From the NCBI RefSeq assembly GCF_000002995.4, contig NW_025062479.1:10283721-10347720 (forward strand): a stretch of DNA of 64,000 bases, read 5' to 3'. Each line of letters begins with the position of its first letter. The stretch's first letter is position 1. Positions 1-11,600 of the stretch are shown here, one piece after another. Made by a program: the position numbers and the translations under genes. This stretch comes from Brugia malayi. Its lineage: Eukaryota > Nematoda > Chromadorea > Rhabditida > Onchocercidae. The notes below the pieces were generated by a model, which had not been told where the DNA came from, made no database searches, and was given only the letters and a program-made list of their open reading frames with translations.

Positions 1-338
1 AGAGAATTAAACCACCAATTTTGAAAACAAACAAAAATAAAAATGAAAAAAAAAAAATGAGTGAAACAGTTAGCATATAAAAAGAACTGTACGACAAAAA
101 ATCAAAATAAAAACTAACATGTGAAGAAAATAAGACTGCCTCAAAATTATAAGTAAAAAAGGAATTAAAAAGAGGAAAATCTCGAATGGTATTTGAGTAA
201 TTTTTTTTCGTAATTATGCAAATTTTATTTTAATAAGTTGAATATTGCTAGTTATGCTAGATACGTCAGCAATTGTTTTTTATAGAAATAATGCTTTGTT
301 ATTTTGATTTACTTGTAGCATTTTTGATAGTTTCAGCA
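1..338. other. Flank upstream of the retrotransposon, no gene seen
   Basis: This is AT-rich sequence with short A and T runs and no open frame of note. It is the host DNA into which the BEL/Pao element inserted. Nothing else could be supported here. Confidence 0.5.
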
Positions 339-343
339 ATTTT

Positions 344-837
344 TGTCGCGGATTTTAATATCGCGATCTAAAAATATGAGTTGCAAATTGTAGTAAAGAT
401 ATCTACGTAATTTCCGCAAATAATGCTTATACTTCGGACTCTTTGTTTCCAAATTTATGCTTCTACATATTGAAACAATTTACATCGTTCTTTGTTAGCA
501 ATCCTTACAATCATGAGGATATCTACATTGTTCTTTGTTAGCTATCATAATCATGCGGTTATCTAATAAGCTCTTTATTAGCAACTGGTGCCCATGCAAG
601 CACCTCCTCTCCTTTGTTTCGATCATTGTCTAACATCAATGTAGATTTATAACCATACTATTGTCAATTAGATCAGTTTTAAAATCATCCAATCCTCCGA
701 ATCAGTTTATTCAATTGTTGCCCAAATATTTAGCTGGCATCCAACACATCTCCCTGACATCAAACTTCTCCCCCGAATAACAATTTAACCAAATCATAAA
801 GGTTTGTTTCCAAAAACATTTTTTTGCTTCCACTACA
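344..837 (+). repeat. 5' LTR of the BEL/Pao element (494 bp)
   Basis: This is a direct repeat of 6269-6760, starting TGTCGCGG and ending CACTACA. By eye it differs from the 3' copy only by two extra bases in the stretch near 710 (CAGTTTATTC here, CAGTTTTC in the 3' copy). It should hold the element's promoter and transcription start. No clear TATA box was picked out. Confidence 0.95.
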
Positions 838-841
838 ATTT

Positions 842-860
842 TGGTGCCACGAGCCGGGAC
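842..860 (+). promoter_or_regulatory. Candidate tRNA primer-binding site of the retrotransposon
   Basis: The sequence TGGTGCCACGAGCCGGGAC starts with TGG, the complement of a tRNA 3' CCA end, four bases after the 5' LTR. The implied tRNA would have an acceptor strand beginning GCCACGA. The tRNA was not identified. The site lies immediately before the preferred polyprotein ATG at 861. Confidence 0.7.
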
Positions 861-3800
861 ATGTCCGACAGTATAAGAAAAGGAAGCGAATTATCGAAGT
901 CGAGAACTCTAGAACTTCTTAAAGAAGCAAGTGAACTCGATCTGACCTCCCCGTCTCAAACACTATCACGAGGGGAACTTCAGCATCAATACGAAATTAA
1001 ATTGCGAATCGTCAAGGAGAAGATCGCACATCTCGAATATTATGCTGGGTTACTCGAAACAGCTAATCAAAATTGGCTGGATAATATTCAGAGCTTGACA
1101 ATAGCAACGAGGAGAAAGGAAGAGGAGACGAAATACGCCAATATGGTTGACGATCCACAAGGTATTTTAAGTTTAATCACTAGAACAAGAGAAACTATTA
1201 TTACCCTTAAAATACATACTGATGAATATTGCTCGGTACTACAACATTTAAAACAAGAAGAGGTCAAAGAATCATTTCCAAAGAATAGTATGATTCACAC
1301 AAATCAAGCAGAAATAAAACTTCCTCAATTACCACTAATAACGTTTAGTGGGGATCCAAAATTGTGGAGGCAATTTTGGTGTAGTTTCAAGGCAGCAGTC
1401 CATGAGCAAAGCATCCCAGATATTCAAAAGTTAAACTATCTGATATCATGTCTTAAAGGAGATGCTTTGTTATCTGTAAGAGGTTATGATATAGCGCCAG
1501 AAAACTACGATGTTATAATAGGTTTACTAAAAGAGAAATATGGTAAACCTTTCCTTATAAAGAAATCACTCTACAACGAGTTGAATACCATCAAAAAAAA
1601 TGACCGAGAGTGGAAAGCAACCATAGAAGCCATGGAGAGAACATTTCGACAACTGGAAGCTATAGGTGAAAATTTAGAGCATTCAAGCATCGAAATTACA
1701 ATTGAAAATAAACTACCAGCGTGGATAATTGATAAATTATACCAATTGAAAGAGGATTCGACGAGTTGGTCAGTTAAGGATATCCGGCAGTACCTGACAA
1801 AACTAGTTCTAAGAAATGAAGAAGTTGCTAGAAGTCAAGCAGACACAAGGGAGAAGAAAACAAACAAAAATAATGTTAGAGGCGAAACGTCAGCTTTCGC
1901 CACAATCAACCAAACAAAGGGAGATAATACAATCAAATCAAAAAAGGTTCCAGGAAAAATTTCTATAAATGGGAAAAGGAAACCATGCGTATTTTGCAAT
2001 AAGGACCACTGGAACAATGAATGTAACATCTATCCCACTCTCAAACTCCGGATGGAACGTTTGAGAGAAATCACTGCATGTTTCAAATGTTTACGAAAAG
2101 GACATGCAACAAGTGATTGTAAAAAAGGGAAACCTTTGTGTTTCCATTGTAAAAGTCCACACAATACAGCACTGTGTCCCAACAACTACAAGGAACTCAC
2201 GCAAGCAGTGGATTCCAACAAAGAAAGATTGGGTTCAGTCACAATCGCTAACTCCATTACCGAAAAAGGAAATCAATGGAAAAAGCGAACCTTACTGTTA
2301 TGTAAGGAAATAAATGTAACCAATCCAAATCGCCCAAAAATCCAACAAAAGGCTTTAATTCTATTCGATATTGGTTCTCAATTATCGTTCATATCAAAGG
2401 ATTTGGCTTATCGATTGAATCTACAAGAAACTAACGAGATGGAAATAAAAATTGCTTCATTTGGTGATAAGACGCCAAAAACGTGTATCACTACTAAAAC
2501 TGAAATCGGAGTAAAAATTGGAAATAAAGAAATAATCCGATTAGATGTAATAACAGTTAACCACTTGACGAATGAATTGCAAGTAGTTAATCTAAACAAA
2601 AAGGAATTGTTGATGATAGACAAAAGAAATCAGTTTAGTAATTTCAAAAACAAATGGAAACAACCGGACATACTCATAGGTGCGGATCACTTCTTCAAGT
2701 TTATCCAGTTTGACCAAGCAGAGAACTTAAAATCAGGATTTTCATTGATCCATACAAAGGTTGGACCTATAATAGCTGGAAGTGGGTATATAAATGAAAT
2801 ACACGACAGTATTTCAGAAACCACATCAGTAAGTCCGATTTCTCAAGTCAATGCCGTCAATATTCCAGACTTAGATCACTTTTGGAAACTGGAATTAATG
2901 GGTATACAAGACAAAATAAACTCTGACAATGATGAAAAAGCATTGCAGCAATTTAAACAAACTATCACTAGGGACAAGGGAAGATATCAAGTTTGTTGGC
3001 CTTGGAAAGATTCAAAGAACAAACTAAGCGATAATTTCGGACTTTGCCTTGGAAGATTAAAGTCGTTAATTAGGAGGCTTCAAATGAAACCTCAATTACT
3101 AAGTCGATACAATCAAACTATTGAAGAACAACTCAATTCCAATATAATTGAGAAAGTGTCATCGGAAATGAATGAAGTTGGTATTATTCATTATCTGCCT
3201 CATCACGAAGTGATAACACCAAATAAAACCACGACAAATCTGAGGATAGTTTATGATGCATCAGCTCATTGTAAAGGAATGAAAAGTTTAAATGATGTTT
3301 TATATCGGGGACCAATAACACTCCCTGATTTGGTTGGAGTTTTGCTACGTTTCCGTACAATGAAAAATGTAATAATAGCAGACGTAGAAAAGGCGTTCTT
3401 GCAAATAGAATTGCATCCAACAGATAGAAACTGCACTCGATTTCTTTGGTTGAAAGACATTCGAAGTCCAGTTAACGAAGAAAACGTAAGTTGTTACCGT
3501 TTCCAACGAGTTCCATTTGGAATTGTATCATCTCCATTTTTATTGTCCGCTACACTCAATTATCATTTGGAAACTTGTAAAAGCAAAATCGCACTCGAGT
3601 TAAGGAAAAATCTCTATGTCGATAACATTATAATACCAACCAAAGGAACCAACGAAGCTCTTTCCAATTATAAGGAAATTAAAATTATATTCAATGAAGC
3701 ATCAATGAATGTACGGGAATTTCTCTCTAACGATCAAGAAGTCAATGAAAAACTTCCGGTACAAGATCGAGCAGAGGTAAGTTCAATTAAAAAAATTCTA

Positions 3801-6296
3801 GGTCTCAATTGGTACCACAAACAAGATATCATTCAAGTAACGTTAAAACCATGGTTTGGTAAGAAATTAACTAAAAGAATTATATTGCAATTCGTAGCCT
3901 CACAATATGACCCACTAGGATTCATAGTTCCTATACTGATAAGATTCAAATTGTTTCTCCAAACTTTGTGGAAAAAGAACCTTTCATGGGATCAAACTAT
4001 AAGTGAGGAAGATGAAACCACGTGGAAATTACTCACGAACGAATGGCCAAAGAAACTAAAGGATCTACCAAGATTCACAACAAATTGTTCCAAGCAAGTA
4101 CAATTTCATGTTTTTACTGACGCATCAACTGCTGCATACTCAGCAGCTTTATACATTCGAACTCAAGAAAGAGAAGTATTCTTAGTGTTTGCTAAATCCC
4201 GAATTGCGCCAATTAAAGGAATGTCAATACCTCGATTAGAATTACTGGCAATACTCATCGGAGTGAGAATGGTACAATTCGTATTAAAACAAAAAGAGCT
4301 TGAGGACGTGATAACAATTTTATGGTCCGATTCTCAATGTGCGCTTCATTGGGTTCACAATAGTTCCCGTTTACTACCAACGTTCATACAAAATAGGGTA
4401 GAAGAAATACGAAAGGCGAAAATCCATTTTAGATATATCCCAAGTGAACAAAACCCAGCTGATATAGCTACAAAAGGAATCTCTCCGAATAAACTAAAAG
4501 GATATGATCTTTGGTGGAAAGGACCAAAGTGGTTAACAGAAAACGAATCAAAATGGCCACAGTGGAAATACAATTACAATGAGGATTACCAGGATGAAGA
4601 AATTGTGGCCCACATCACAGAACCAATTATCATAAACAAACATTTCGGAATCTTAGATGCTAGTCGTTTTAGCAAATGGTCAAGATTAATAAGAACAACT
4701 GGTTGGGTTCTGAAATTCATAAGATTAACAATGAAAAGGGAAATTCCTTGGCTAAAGATGGCAACGAAAGAAAAGAATATATTGACAACACAGGATTACG
4801 AGTTGTCAGAAATTGTGCTATTCAAACAAGCACAGTCAGAAGGAGTTACCAAAGATGAAATAATCAAATGGAATTTGTTCTATGATAACGAACTATGGAG
4901 ATACAAAAGCCGCGTAGTTAACTCTGAAATGAAAGAGAGTAACTTACACCCAATATATCTCCCGAGACACAACACCATAACTGAACTCTTTATTCAGCAA
5001 CGACATGAACAACTGTATCATGCTGGAATTGCTCATACACTCTCAAATCTGAGATCGACGATATGGATCCCAAAAGGTAGAACGGAAGTCAAACGAATCT
5101 TGAATAAGTGCATGAAGTGCAGACGCTGGACAACTAAACCATTCAAATTACCAACTATGGCTGATCTTCCAGCATCTCGGACCACAAGATCAAGACCCTT
5201 TGCGCGAGTAGGACTAGACTATTTAGGTCCTGTGAATATCAGGAGTGATAATGGGCTAACAAAAAGATGGGTAGCACTATTCACATGTTTCACAACAAGA
5301 GCTGTACATCTAGAAGTAGTAGAAACTCTTTCAGCCGAAAGCTTTTTACATGTTTTCAGAAGATTTACAGCAAGACGAGGCTTTCCAGAATTAATCTTAA
5401 GCGACAACGCTGGTCAATTCCAGTTAATTTTTAAAATCATTGTGAAACAACAATTAAATGAATTCCTAGCGGAAAGGAAAATGATCTGGAAAAATATAAT
5501 ACCAAAGGCGCCTTGGAACGGAGGAGTATATGAGCGACTTATTGGGTTAACAAAAAGGGCAATGAAAAGAGCCATCGGCAGAAAGTTATTATGGGAACGG
5601 GAATTGATTACGCTAGTAGCGGAAGTGGAAAGTATTTTGAATACTCGACCACTAACTTACGTAAATTTTGATGATTGTATCATATTGCGTCCAATTGACT
5701 TTATACTACCGAATGCGCATCTAATCATGCCTGCTAAAAACAAGAATGAAATGGATGATTTTATCCCTCATAAATTGGATTCGAGAGAAAAACTCATTCA
5801 ATACTGGTCAAATACACTAAAGGCCCTCGATGCCTTCTGGGAAATATGGAAAGAGGAATATTTAAATACTCTTAAAGAAAGAGCACAAAGGGAACACTCT
5901 TCTCCGAGAGATGTAGTAAAAAGAACTCCCCACGAGGGAGAGATTGTGTTACTAAATGAACCAGAAATTCCCCGTGGCATGTGGAAACTAGCCAGAATAA
6001 GAGAAATCAAAACAGGAAAGGATGGAGAAGTGAGAAGTGTCTCGATAGAATTACCGAAAGGAAAAATACTCAACAGACCGGTGAATATGTTATACCCACT
6101 GGAAGTCAAAGGTGAGGAAATTGACCCTCAACCAACAATGTTTAACAAATCAGTGCAAAATGTCAATGAACAAGAACCAATTGCTCTACGAACTAGAAGC
6201 GCTATAAGGCGAAGCAATCAACCAAAGCTGTCCAACGAACTAAAGCATTTAGCTCCTTCGGTCGGGAGTGTCGCGGATTTTAATATCGCGATCTAA
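861..6296 (+). CDS. BEL/Pao Gag-Pol polyprotein (about 1,811 aa)
   Basis: This single uninterrupted frame carries all functions for copying and integrating the element. Domains, numbered from the ATG at 861: coiled N-terminal Gag; DUF1759-type Gag around 150-320; three CCHC zinc knuckles at about 376-388, 407-420 and 429-441; DUF1758-type aspartic protease with catalytic D503-I-G; reverse transcriptase with D841 and a YVDN box at 919-922; Pao peptidase_A17/RNase H region with D1087 and D1157; integrase HHCC finger, then core residues D1453, D1515 and E1558; DUF5641-like C-terminus. The frame is open back to an ATG at 804, but that lies inside the LTR and before the primer site, so 861 is preferred. 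The stop falls 28 bases inside the 3' LTR. Two active-site variants (DIG, YVDN) are seen. No stop or frameshift breaks it. Confidence 0.93.
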   Translation: MSDSIRKGSELSKSRTLELLKEASELDLTSPSQTLSRGELQHQYEIKLRIVKEKIAHLEYYAGLLETANQNWLDNIQSLTIATRRKEEETKYANMVDDPQGILSLITRTRETIITLKIHTDEYCSVLQHLKQEEVKESFPKNSMIHTNQAEIKLPQLPLITFSGDPKLWRQFWCSFKAAVHEQSIPDIQKLNYLISCLKGDALLSVRGYDIAPENYDVIIGLLKEKYGKPFLIKKSLYNELNTIKKNDREWKATIEAMERTFRQLEAIGENLEHSSIEITIENKLPAWIIDKLYQLKEDSTSWSVKDIRQYLTKLVLRNEEVARSQADTREKKTNKNNVRGETSAFATINQTKGDNTIKSKKVPGKISINGKRKPCVFCNKDHWNNECNIYPTLKLRMERLREITACFKCLRKGHATSDCKKGKPLCFHCKSPHNTALCPNNYKELTQAVDSNKERLGSVTIANSITEKGNQWKKRTLLLCKEINVTNPNRPKIQQKALILFDIGSQLSFISKDLAYRLNLQETNEMEIKIASFGDKTPKTCITTKTEIGVKIGNKEIIRLDVITVNHLTNELQVVNLNKKELLMIDKRNQFSNFKNKWKQPDILIGADHFFKFIQFDQAENLKSGFSLIHTKVGPIIAGSGYINEIHDSISETTSVSPISQVNAVNIPDLDHFWKLELMGIQDKINSDNDEKALQQFKQTITRDKGRYQVCWPWKDSKNKLSDNFGLCLGRLKSLIRRLQMKPQLLSRYNQTIEEQLNSNIIEKVSSEMNEVGIIHYLPHHEVITPNKTTTNLRIVYDASAHCKGMKSLNDVLYRGPITLPDLVGVLLRFRTMKNVIIADVEKAFLQIELHPTDRNCTRFLWLKDIRSPVNEENVSCYRFQRVPFGIVSSPFLLSATLNYHLETCKSKIALELRKNLYVDNIIIPTKGTNEALSNYKEIKIIFNEASMNVREFLSNDQEVNEKLPVQDRAEVSSIKKILGLNWYHKQDIIQVTLKPWFGKKLTKRIILQFVASQYDPLGFIVPILIRFKLFLQTLWKKNLSWDQTISEEDETTWKLLTNEWPKKLKDLPRFTTNCSKQVQFHVFTDASTAAYSAALYIRTQEREVFLVFAKSRIAPIKGMSIPRLELLAILIGVRMVQFVLKQKELEDVITILWSDSQCALHWVHNSSRLLPTFIQNRVEEIRKAKIHFRYIPSEQNPADIATKGISPNKLKGYDLWWKGPKWLTENESKWPQWKYNYNEDYQDEEIVAHITEPIIINKHFGILDASRFSKWSRLIRTTGWVLKFIRLTMKREIPWLKMATKEKNILTTQDYELSEIVLFKQAQSEGVTKDEIIKWNLFYDNELWRYKSRVVNSEMKESNLHPIYLPRHNTITELFIQQRHEQLYHAGIAHTLSNLRSTIWIPKGRTEVKRILNKCMKCRRWTTKPFKLPTMADLPASRTTRSRPFARVGLDYLGPVNIRSDNGLTKRWVALFTCFTTRAVHLEVVETLSAESFLHVFRRFTARRGFPELILSDNAGQFQLIFKIIVKQQLNEFLAERKMIWKNIIPKAPWNGGVYERLIGLTKRAMKRAIGRKLLWERELITLVAEVESILNTRPLTYVNFDDCIILRPIDFILPNAHLIMPAKNKNEMDDFIPHKLDSREKLIQYWSNTLKALDAFWEIWKEEYLNTLKERAQREHSSPRDVVKRTPHEGEIVLLNEPEIPRGMWKLARIREIKTGKDGEVRSVSIELPKGKILNRPVNMLYPLEVKGEEIDPQPTMFNKSVQNVNEQEPIALRTRSAIRRSNQPKLSNELKHLAPSVGSVADFNIAI

Positions 6297-6760
6297 AAAT
6301 ATGAGTTGCAAATTGTAGTAAAGATATCTACGTAATTTCCGCAAATAATGCTTATACTTCGGACTCTTTGTTTCCAAATTTATGCTTCTACATATTGAAA
6401 CAATTTACATCGTTCTTTGTTAGCAATCCTTACAATCATGAGGATATCTACATTGTTCTTTGTTAGCTATCATAATCATGCGGTTATCTAATAAGCTCTT
6501 TATTAGCAACTGGTGCCCATGCAAGCACCTCCTCTCCTTTGTTTCGATCATTGTCTAACATCAATGTAGATTTATAACCATACTATTGTCAATTAGATCA
6601 GTTTTAAAATCATCCAATCCTCCGAATCAGTTTTCAATTGTTGCCCAAATATTTAGCTGGCATCCAACACATCTCCCTGACATCAAACTTCTCCCCCGAA
6701 TAACAATTTAACCAAATCATAAAGGTTTGTTTCCAAAAACATTTTTTTGCTTCCACTACA
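6269..6760 (+). repeat. 3' LTR of the BEL/Pao element (492 bp)
   Basis: This is the direct repeat partner of 344-837, lacking two bases near 6630. It holds the last codons and stop of the polyprotein. The bases just before it (ending GGTCGGGAG) are only weakly purine-rich, so the polypurine tract is not clear-cut. Confidence 0.95.
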
Positions 6761-6765
6761 ATTTT

Positions 6766-8621
6766 TGGATTTTTTTAATTCTCCTTCCAATATTAGAAGA
6801 TTAATTTCAGATTTGATTGAAAGAGAAAGAGAAAAAGGAAAGGAAAAGAAACAACGAAAAAAAAGGAGAACCAGTGGAAAATTGTAAAAAAAATTACAAA
6901 TGAATGAATGAAACATTTATTACAATGTCATCCACTATTTCTCATTTCCCATTTCATTAATTATCATTACGTATACATTGCGGTAATTTTAGGTTATCAT
7001 TATTGTGCGTTATTAATTTTAATGATGACTCATTCTTCCTCTTTTCTATCATATGTTTACTAATTTTCATCATTATTTAATTCACTCTCTTATTAATATC
7101 ATTTCTTATCTCTCTCGATTACTATTATCTGTCCTATAGTGGTATATTTTTCAAATATTCTCTCTCTTTGATTTTTTCATCGTAGTTTAATGTTTTTTTC
7201 TTTTTTTTTTTTGCAAATGAATTCAGTATTATTACACTAACAAAATATTATCTCGAAAAAATGATGGAAGTTTGACAATATCACTATGACATATTCTATT
7301 GAATAATTTGAAACGGAAATGGAAGCAGACAGTGATATTTTGTTCATAAAACTTGGAATTTTCCATATTCTTCATCCGCTAATTGATAGATTCTTATTGC
7401 ATTTTGACGATATATTAATATATATCTTGTATCCACATTTTTCCATCTCAAAAAAGAAAAAAAAAATTCCTACTGTTATTGATAAAATAATTTCCACGGA
7501 AATAATGGTAATTAATAAATTAATAATAATAATAAACAATAAATAAATTAATAAATAATAATAATAGCGGTAGGCATTAATAATAAAATATCATCTGTAT
7601 AGGTGATATTGAACACTTAAGTAAAAAAGTTAGTCACTTTAGTATCGTACTGTAATAGTGGCAATATATGTTGCTAGAATGAATAATTCAAAGAAAGTAA
7701 TAAATTTTATATTTGATTACTAAGCACACTAATAGGAACGAGATATTTTAATAAGTTATATACCGGTGAAATTTGATGAGCAAAGAGCAATGTAAGAAGT
7801 AAAATATATTGTTGCTATTACACTATTAATTATTTGATATATTCATTTATATTAAGCGACTATGTTTCCTACGAAATGTAGTGTTCGGGATGCTAATGAT
7901 AAATTAAATTATATATCATTCATGAAGAAATTGAATTCATTTAAGAATAGGTAAGCAGTAGCATTATTCCTTGATTCGGGTTATACAAAGATTTTATTCC
8001 ATTATTTTGAGAACCCGTATGAAAAGCATTGTTTAATATAAAAGAAATTCCAAACAGCTACATATTTTTTTTTTGAAATAAAGAAACTCTTCTTTAATAA
8101 CTATTAGTGACAATTATTGATAACCTTTTGATTAATGTAAGGCGATATTGATAATAAATAAATATTTGAAAGGGCTTCAAATCATTAAATCTTGTTAAAT
8201 TTTATACCCAGTACATGGCTAATTTAAAACAGTAAACTGATTAAAATTTTTTGAATTTAAAACTTCATTTTTGAATATTGAACATTGGTAGAAGCAACCT
8301 TATTTTCTTTTTTTATTCTAGTTCAAGATGAAAAAGATTTGTAATTTTTAAAGGAATTCAACCAATTAAGAAATTCAAAGGTAATGATGCAATTAATATT
8401 TTAGGAAAAAAATGACAATCATTCAAACTGAAATTTATGCAAAAAAAGAATTGCAAAATTTTTGTAAAAATAATTCACTTTCTTTCTCGTATGCTTTTTT
8501 TTGAGTTAATTTAATTTTAATAATTCATAGATCGCAGTGTTAAACAATAAGAAGCTTTAGCTATAGCAAAACGAATGATATTATATTATCAAATTTATAA
8601 ATCATATTTATCATTTGAACT
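6766..8621. other. Intergenic sequence between retrotransposon and myosin
   Basis: This is AT-rich DNA with homopolymer runs and a small TAA/ATAA-rich patch near 7500-7570. Open frames here are short, low-complexity and lack splice context. It probably includes the 3' UTR and polyadenylation signal of the minus-strand myosin gene (AATAAA-like words are abundant, none could be assigned). Confidence 0.5.
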
Positions 8622-11600
8622 TTATGTTCCTATTGTTGCTAATGTTGTTGTTGCTGTTTCTGTTGTTGTTTCTGTTGCTGATATACCCATTTTACTTTCT
8701 AACATAGCAACATCTGCTTCCATTTCTGATTGTTCTGCAACTAACAAATCAATAATTTATCATTAGTTTGTTTAAATAATCTTACAATTGTTTACAAAAA
8801 TGTTAAACAATAAATTTGAGAGCTAGAGAACTTGAAAAGTTCACGGATATGGGGTACGAAAAATGGACGTATAACACGCGTAATTTCAATGCTTTTTATT
8901 ACGTGTTTTTAATTAATAATGTAAAATCTCACGTTTTAAAAGTTCAATTTCACGATATTGTCTGCGTATTTTTGTTTTTAAGCTTGCATTTTCATCACGT
9001 AATGATTCTAATTCAGCAAGTGCCATACGATATTGATGTTCCCATGTTTCTCCATAAACACTCTGTGTTTTATTGATATTTTCAAGATGATTGACCTATA
9101 AAAATATAATTGTATAACACAGAAGGGAGGAAAAAAAAGAAAACAAAAATTATAATTATGTTTGAATGATTTTTTTTTCAAATTAATTAATGTTTTTTGC
9201 ATAAAATATCAACTCATATCATAAGTCATTCGCATTATATTTATCTATCAAAAATTTTACAACATTTGATTGATTTAAAAAAGAAAGGATTTAATAATAT
9301 TTATTATTTTAAGTTTTTACTTGTGCCAAAACTCGATTAAGTTGTGATGTTTTAATAACAAGTTCTTTTTGTAACTCTTCAATTGCTTGTTCTTCTCTTT
9401 CATCTCGCTTTTTGACTTCATTTATACGTGATAATGCATCCATTTTTAATCTCATTTTTCTTCTGCAATAGAATATATTGAACACAAATGAAGATATTAT
9501 AAGGCGCAATTGAATTAATTAATTATTGCAAAATTGAATTAATACAGCAAGAAGATTAATTAACGTAATAACTAAATTAATATTACAACGATTGAATTTA
9601 TGAAACAATAAATGGTTGAATTAATTAAACTAATATTACAAGATGATGAATAATCAAATTAATTAATTAAAATAAACCTTTCTTCTAGAATTTCCGTTTG
9701 CCCATTTTTTATCGCTTTTTCATACTTATCACGTATATGTTCCAATTCATTTTGTGTTTTCTTCAATCGTAACTCACATTCATGATTTTTTCGTTCTTCA
9801 TCCTTTAATGATTGTTCCAATTTTTTCACAGAAATATCCATTGTACGAATTTTTTGCGATAACACATCTCTTTCCTTAAATAAAACTATTTCAAGGAAAA
9901 GTTTGAAAGCAAAAATTAAGAGTTACTAATTATTATCATCATCATTAAGATGATGGATTGAAATGCTATTAGGAAGCTATAATACTAACAATGCGATCAA
10001 CACTAAAAGATTTCATGTAATTATTCATAAGAAGGAACATTATTTGTTTGAAACTATTAAAAAATATAAGTGATGGATTAAAAAATATAGAATATTTATC
10101 AACTAACATTTATCAACCATTTATCAACTAAGCAATACAGAATATTTATCAACTAATTAAAAATGTTGATAAATAATTATTACAGAAAAACAATCAATAC
10201 TTTAGAATGATCTGATCATTGCCTAAGAGGTAATAATATTTGTAATATGTCAATGAACGCTGAACTTACTTTTTCATTTTCTGCTAATGTTGACTTGTAC
10301 ACTTCAATTTCTCGTTTCAACATTTGTACATCGGTATGTGCGGAAACAATTTGTCGTTCTAGCTGTGAAATTTTTCGTTCATTAGCAAATTGACTTTGTG
10401 ATGAACATCTTGACAGATTATACGGATCACCCTGGAAATATTCATTTTTGAATTTTATGAAGTAAAATATTGAAATTCATATTCCACAGTCACACAATTT
10501 AATCACTTTTATAATTGCTAAACTCAATTATCATTCATTTATCACTTACCGAATAATAACTTAGTGAAAATGTGGAAGGACTACGAAATCCAGAAGAGAA
10601 TTTATTTTCTGGCTCAACCGTTCGTCTGCTTAATGTACGAATTGATCCAATGGAACCAATTGAACTGGAAGAGTATTGTCGACTACCCAAACGACTTTGT
10701 CTACCACCAGATACTAAAATAAGTACAATTTTAGAAATTATTCATTTACTAAGATAACATGTAAATATAAAAAATCATTGTAAATTTGAAAAAAAAAAAA
10801 AAAAAAAAAAACATAATAAATTATTAAAAAATATTCAATAATACTAGTTTTTTAAAATAATTCTTGATCAAATTTGTCCCTTTTATTAGCCAGTGATGAT
10901 GATTTAATCATTTTATAGAATAATAGAATTAATTGTTAATTAAGAATAGTACACATACTAATTTGTTGTTTTCTAATCAAGCGATGCCATATTTCACTTT
11001 GTATTACACATTTGATATATGAAGATAAAAAAAGCAAAGTCAAACAGTAATGATTTAATTCAATAAATCTCTTGCCATAATCTGATTCAATGGAAGATTC
11101 TCGCTCTTTTTCAGAATATTCAAATTTCATCGTTTGTGTCTTATTTTCTGTTTCCAGTCTTAAAATATGCATGTAAATTGTGGTAATTTTGTGGATCAAA
11201 TTGAATAATTAACAGTTATTTTATTTGTTAACTTTTTCGGAAAGATAGCAGTCTGAAATATCAATTATGCAAGAAATTAGTATACGATACTAGCATTACA
11301 TTAATTGCATGCATGAATGATATTTCTAAATTATTGTAATAAATAAGGAATTTTAAAAATTTACAAAATTTACTTTTGATAAGCTTTTTTCAATTCATCT
11401 AAACGATTCTGCAATTCATCCTTTGATCGTTTGTGAATTTTTTTCATCTCAGTAATATTTGTTTTGGATTCCTCAATTGTTTGATCTAATTTCTTTTCCA
11501 ATCTTCGAATTTCTCTATCTTTCTCATAACAATTTTCCTTCTAAAATGCATAATTTGGAAAAAGAAATTAGAAAAAAAATTGAAACATTCACTAATATTT

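Larger units (their letters stand above)
339..6765 (+). mobile_element. Complete BEL/Pao LTR retrotransposon with target-site duplication
   Basis: The element is bounded by two direct LTRs (344-837 and 6269-6760), each beginning TGT and ending ACA. They are flanked by the same five bases, ATTTT, at 339-343 and 6761-6765, which fits the 4-6 bp duplication made by BEL/Pao integrases. The flank is T-rich, so the duplication alone is weak, but it agrees with the LTR ends. A primer-binding site follows the 5' LTR and one long uninterrupted reading frame fills the interior. The domain order (Gag, protease, RT, RNase H, integrase) is that of the BEL/Pao group. No envelope frame is present. The near-identity of the LTRs says the insertion is recent. 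Confidence 0.95.

Noticed and set aside
804..860. Upstream in-frame ATG at 804 extending the polyprotein by 19 residues
   Set aside because: It lies within the 5' LTR and the extension would translate the primer-binding site; the ATG at 861 follows the site directly.
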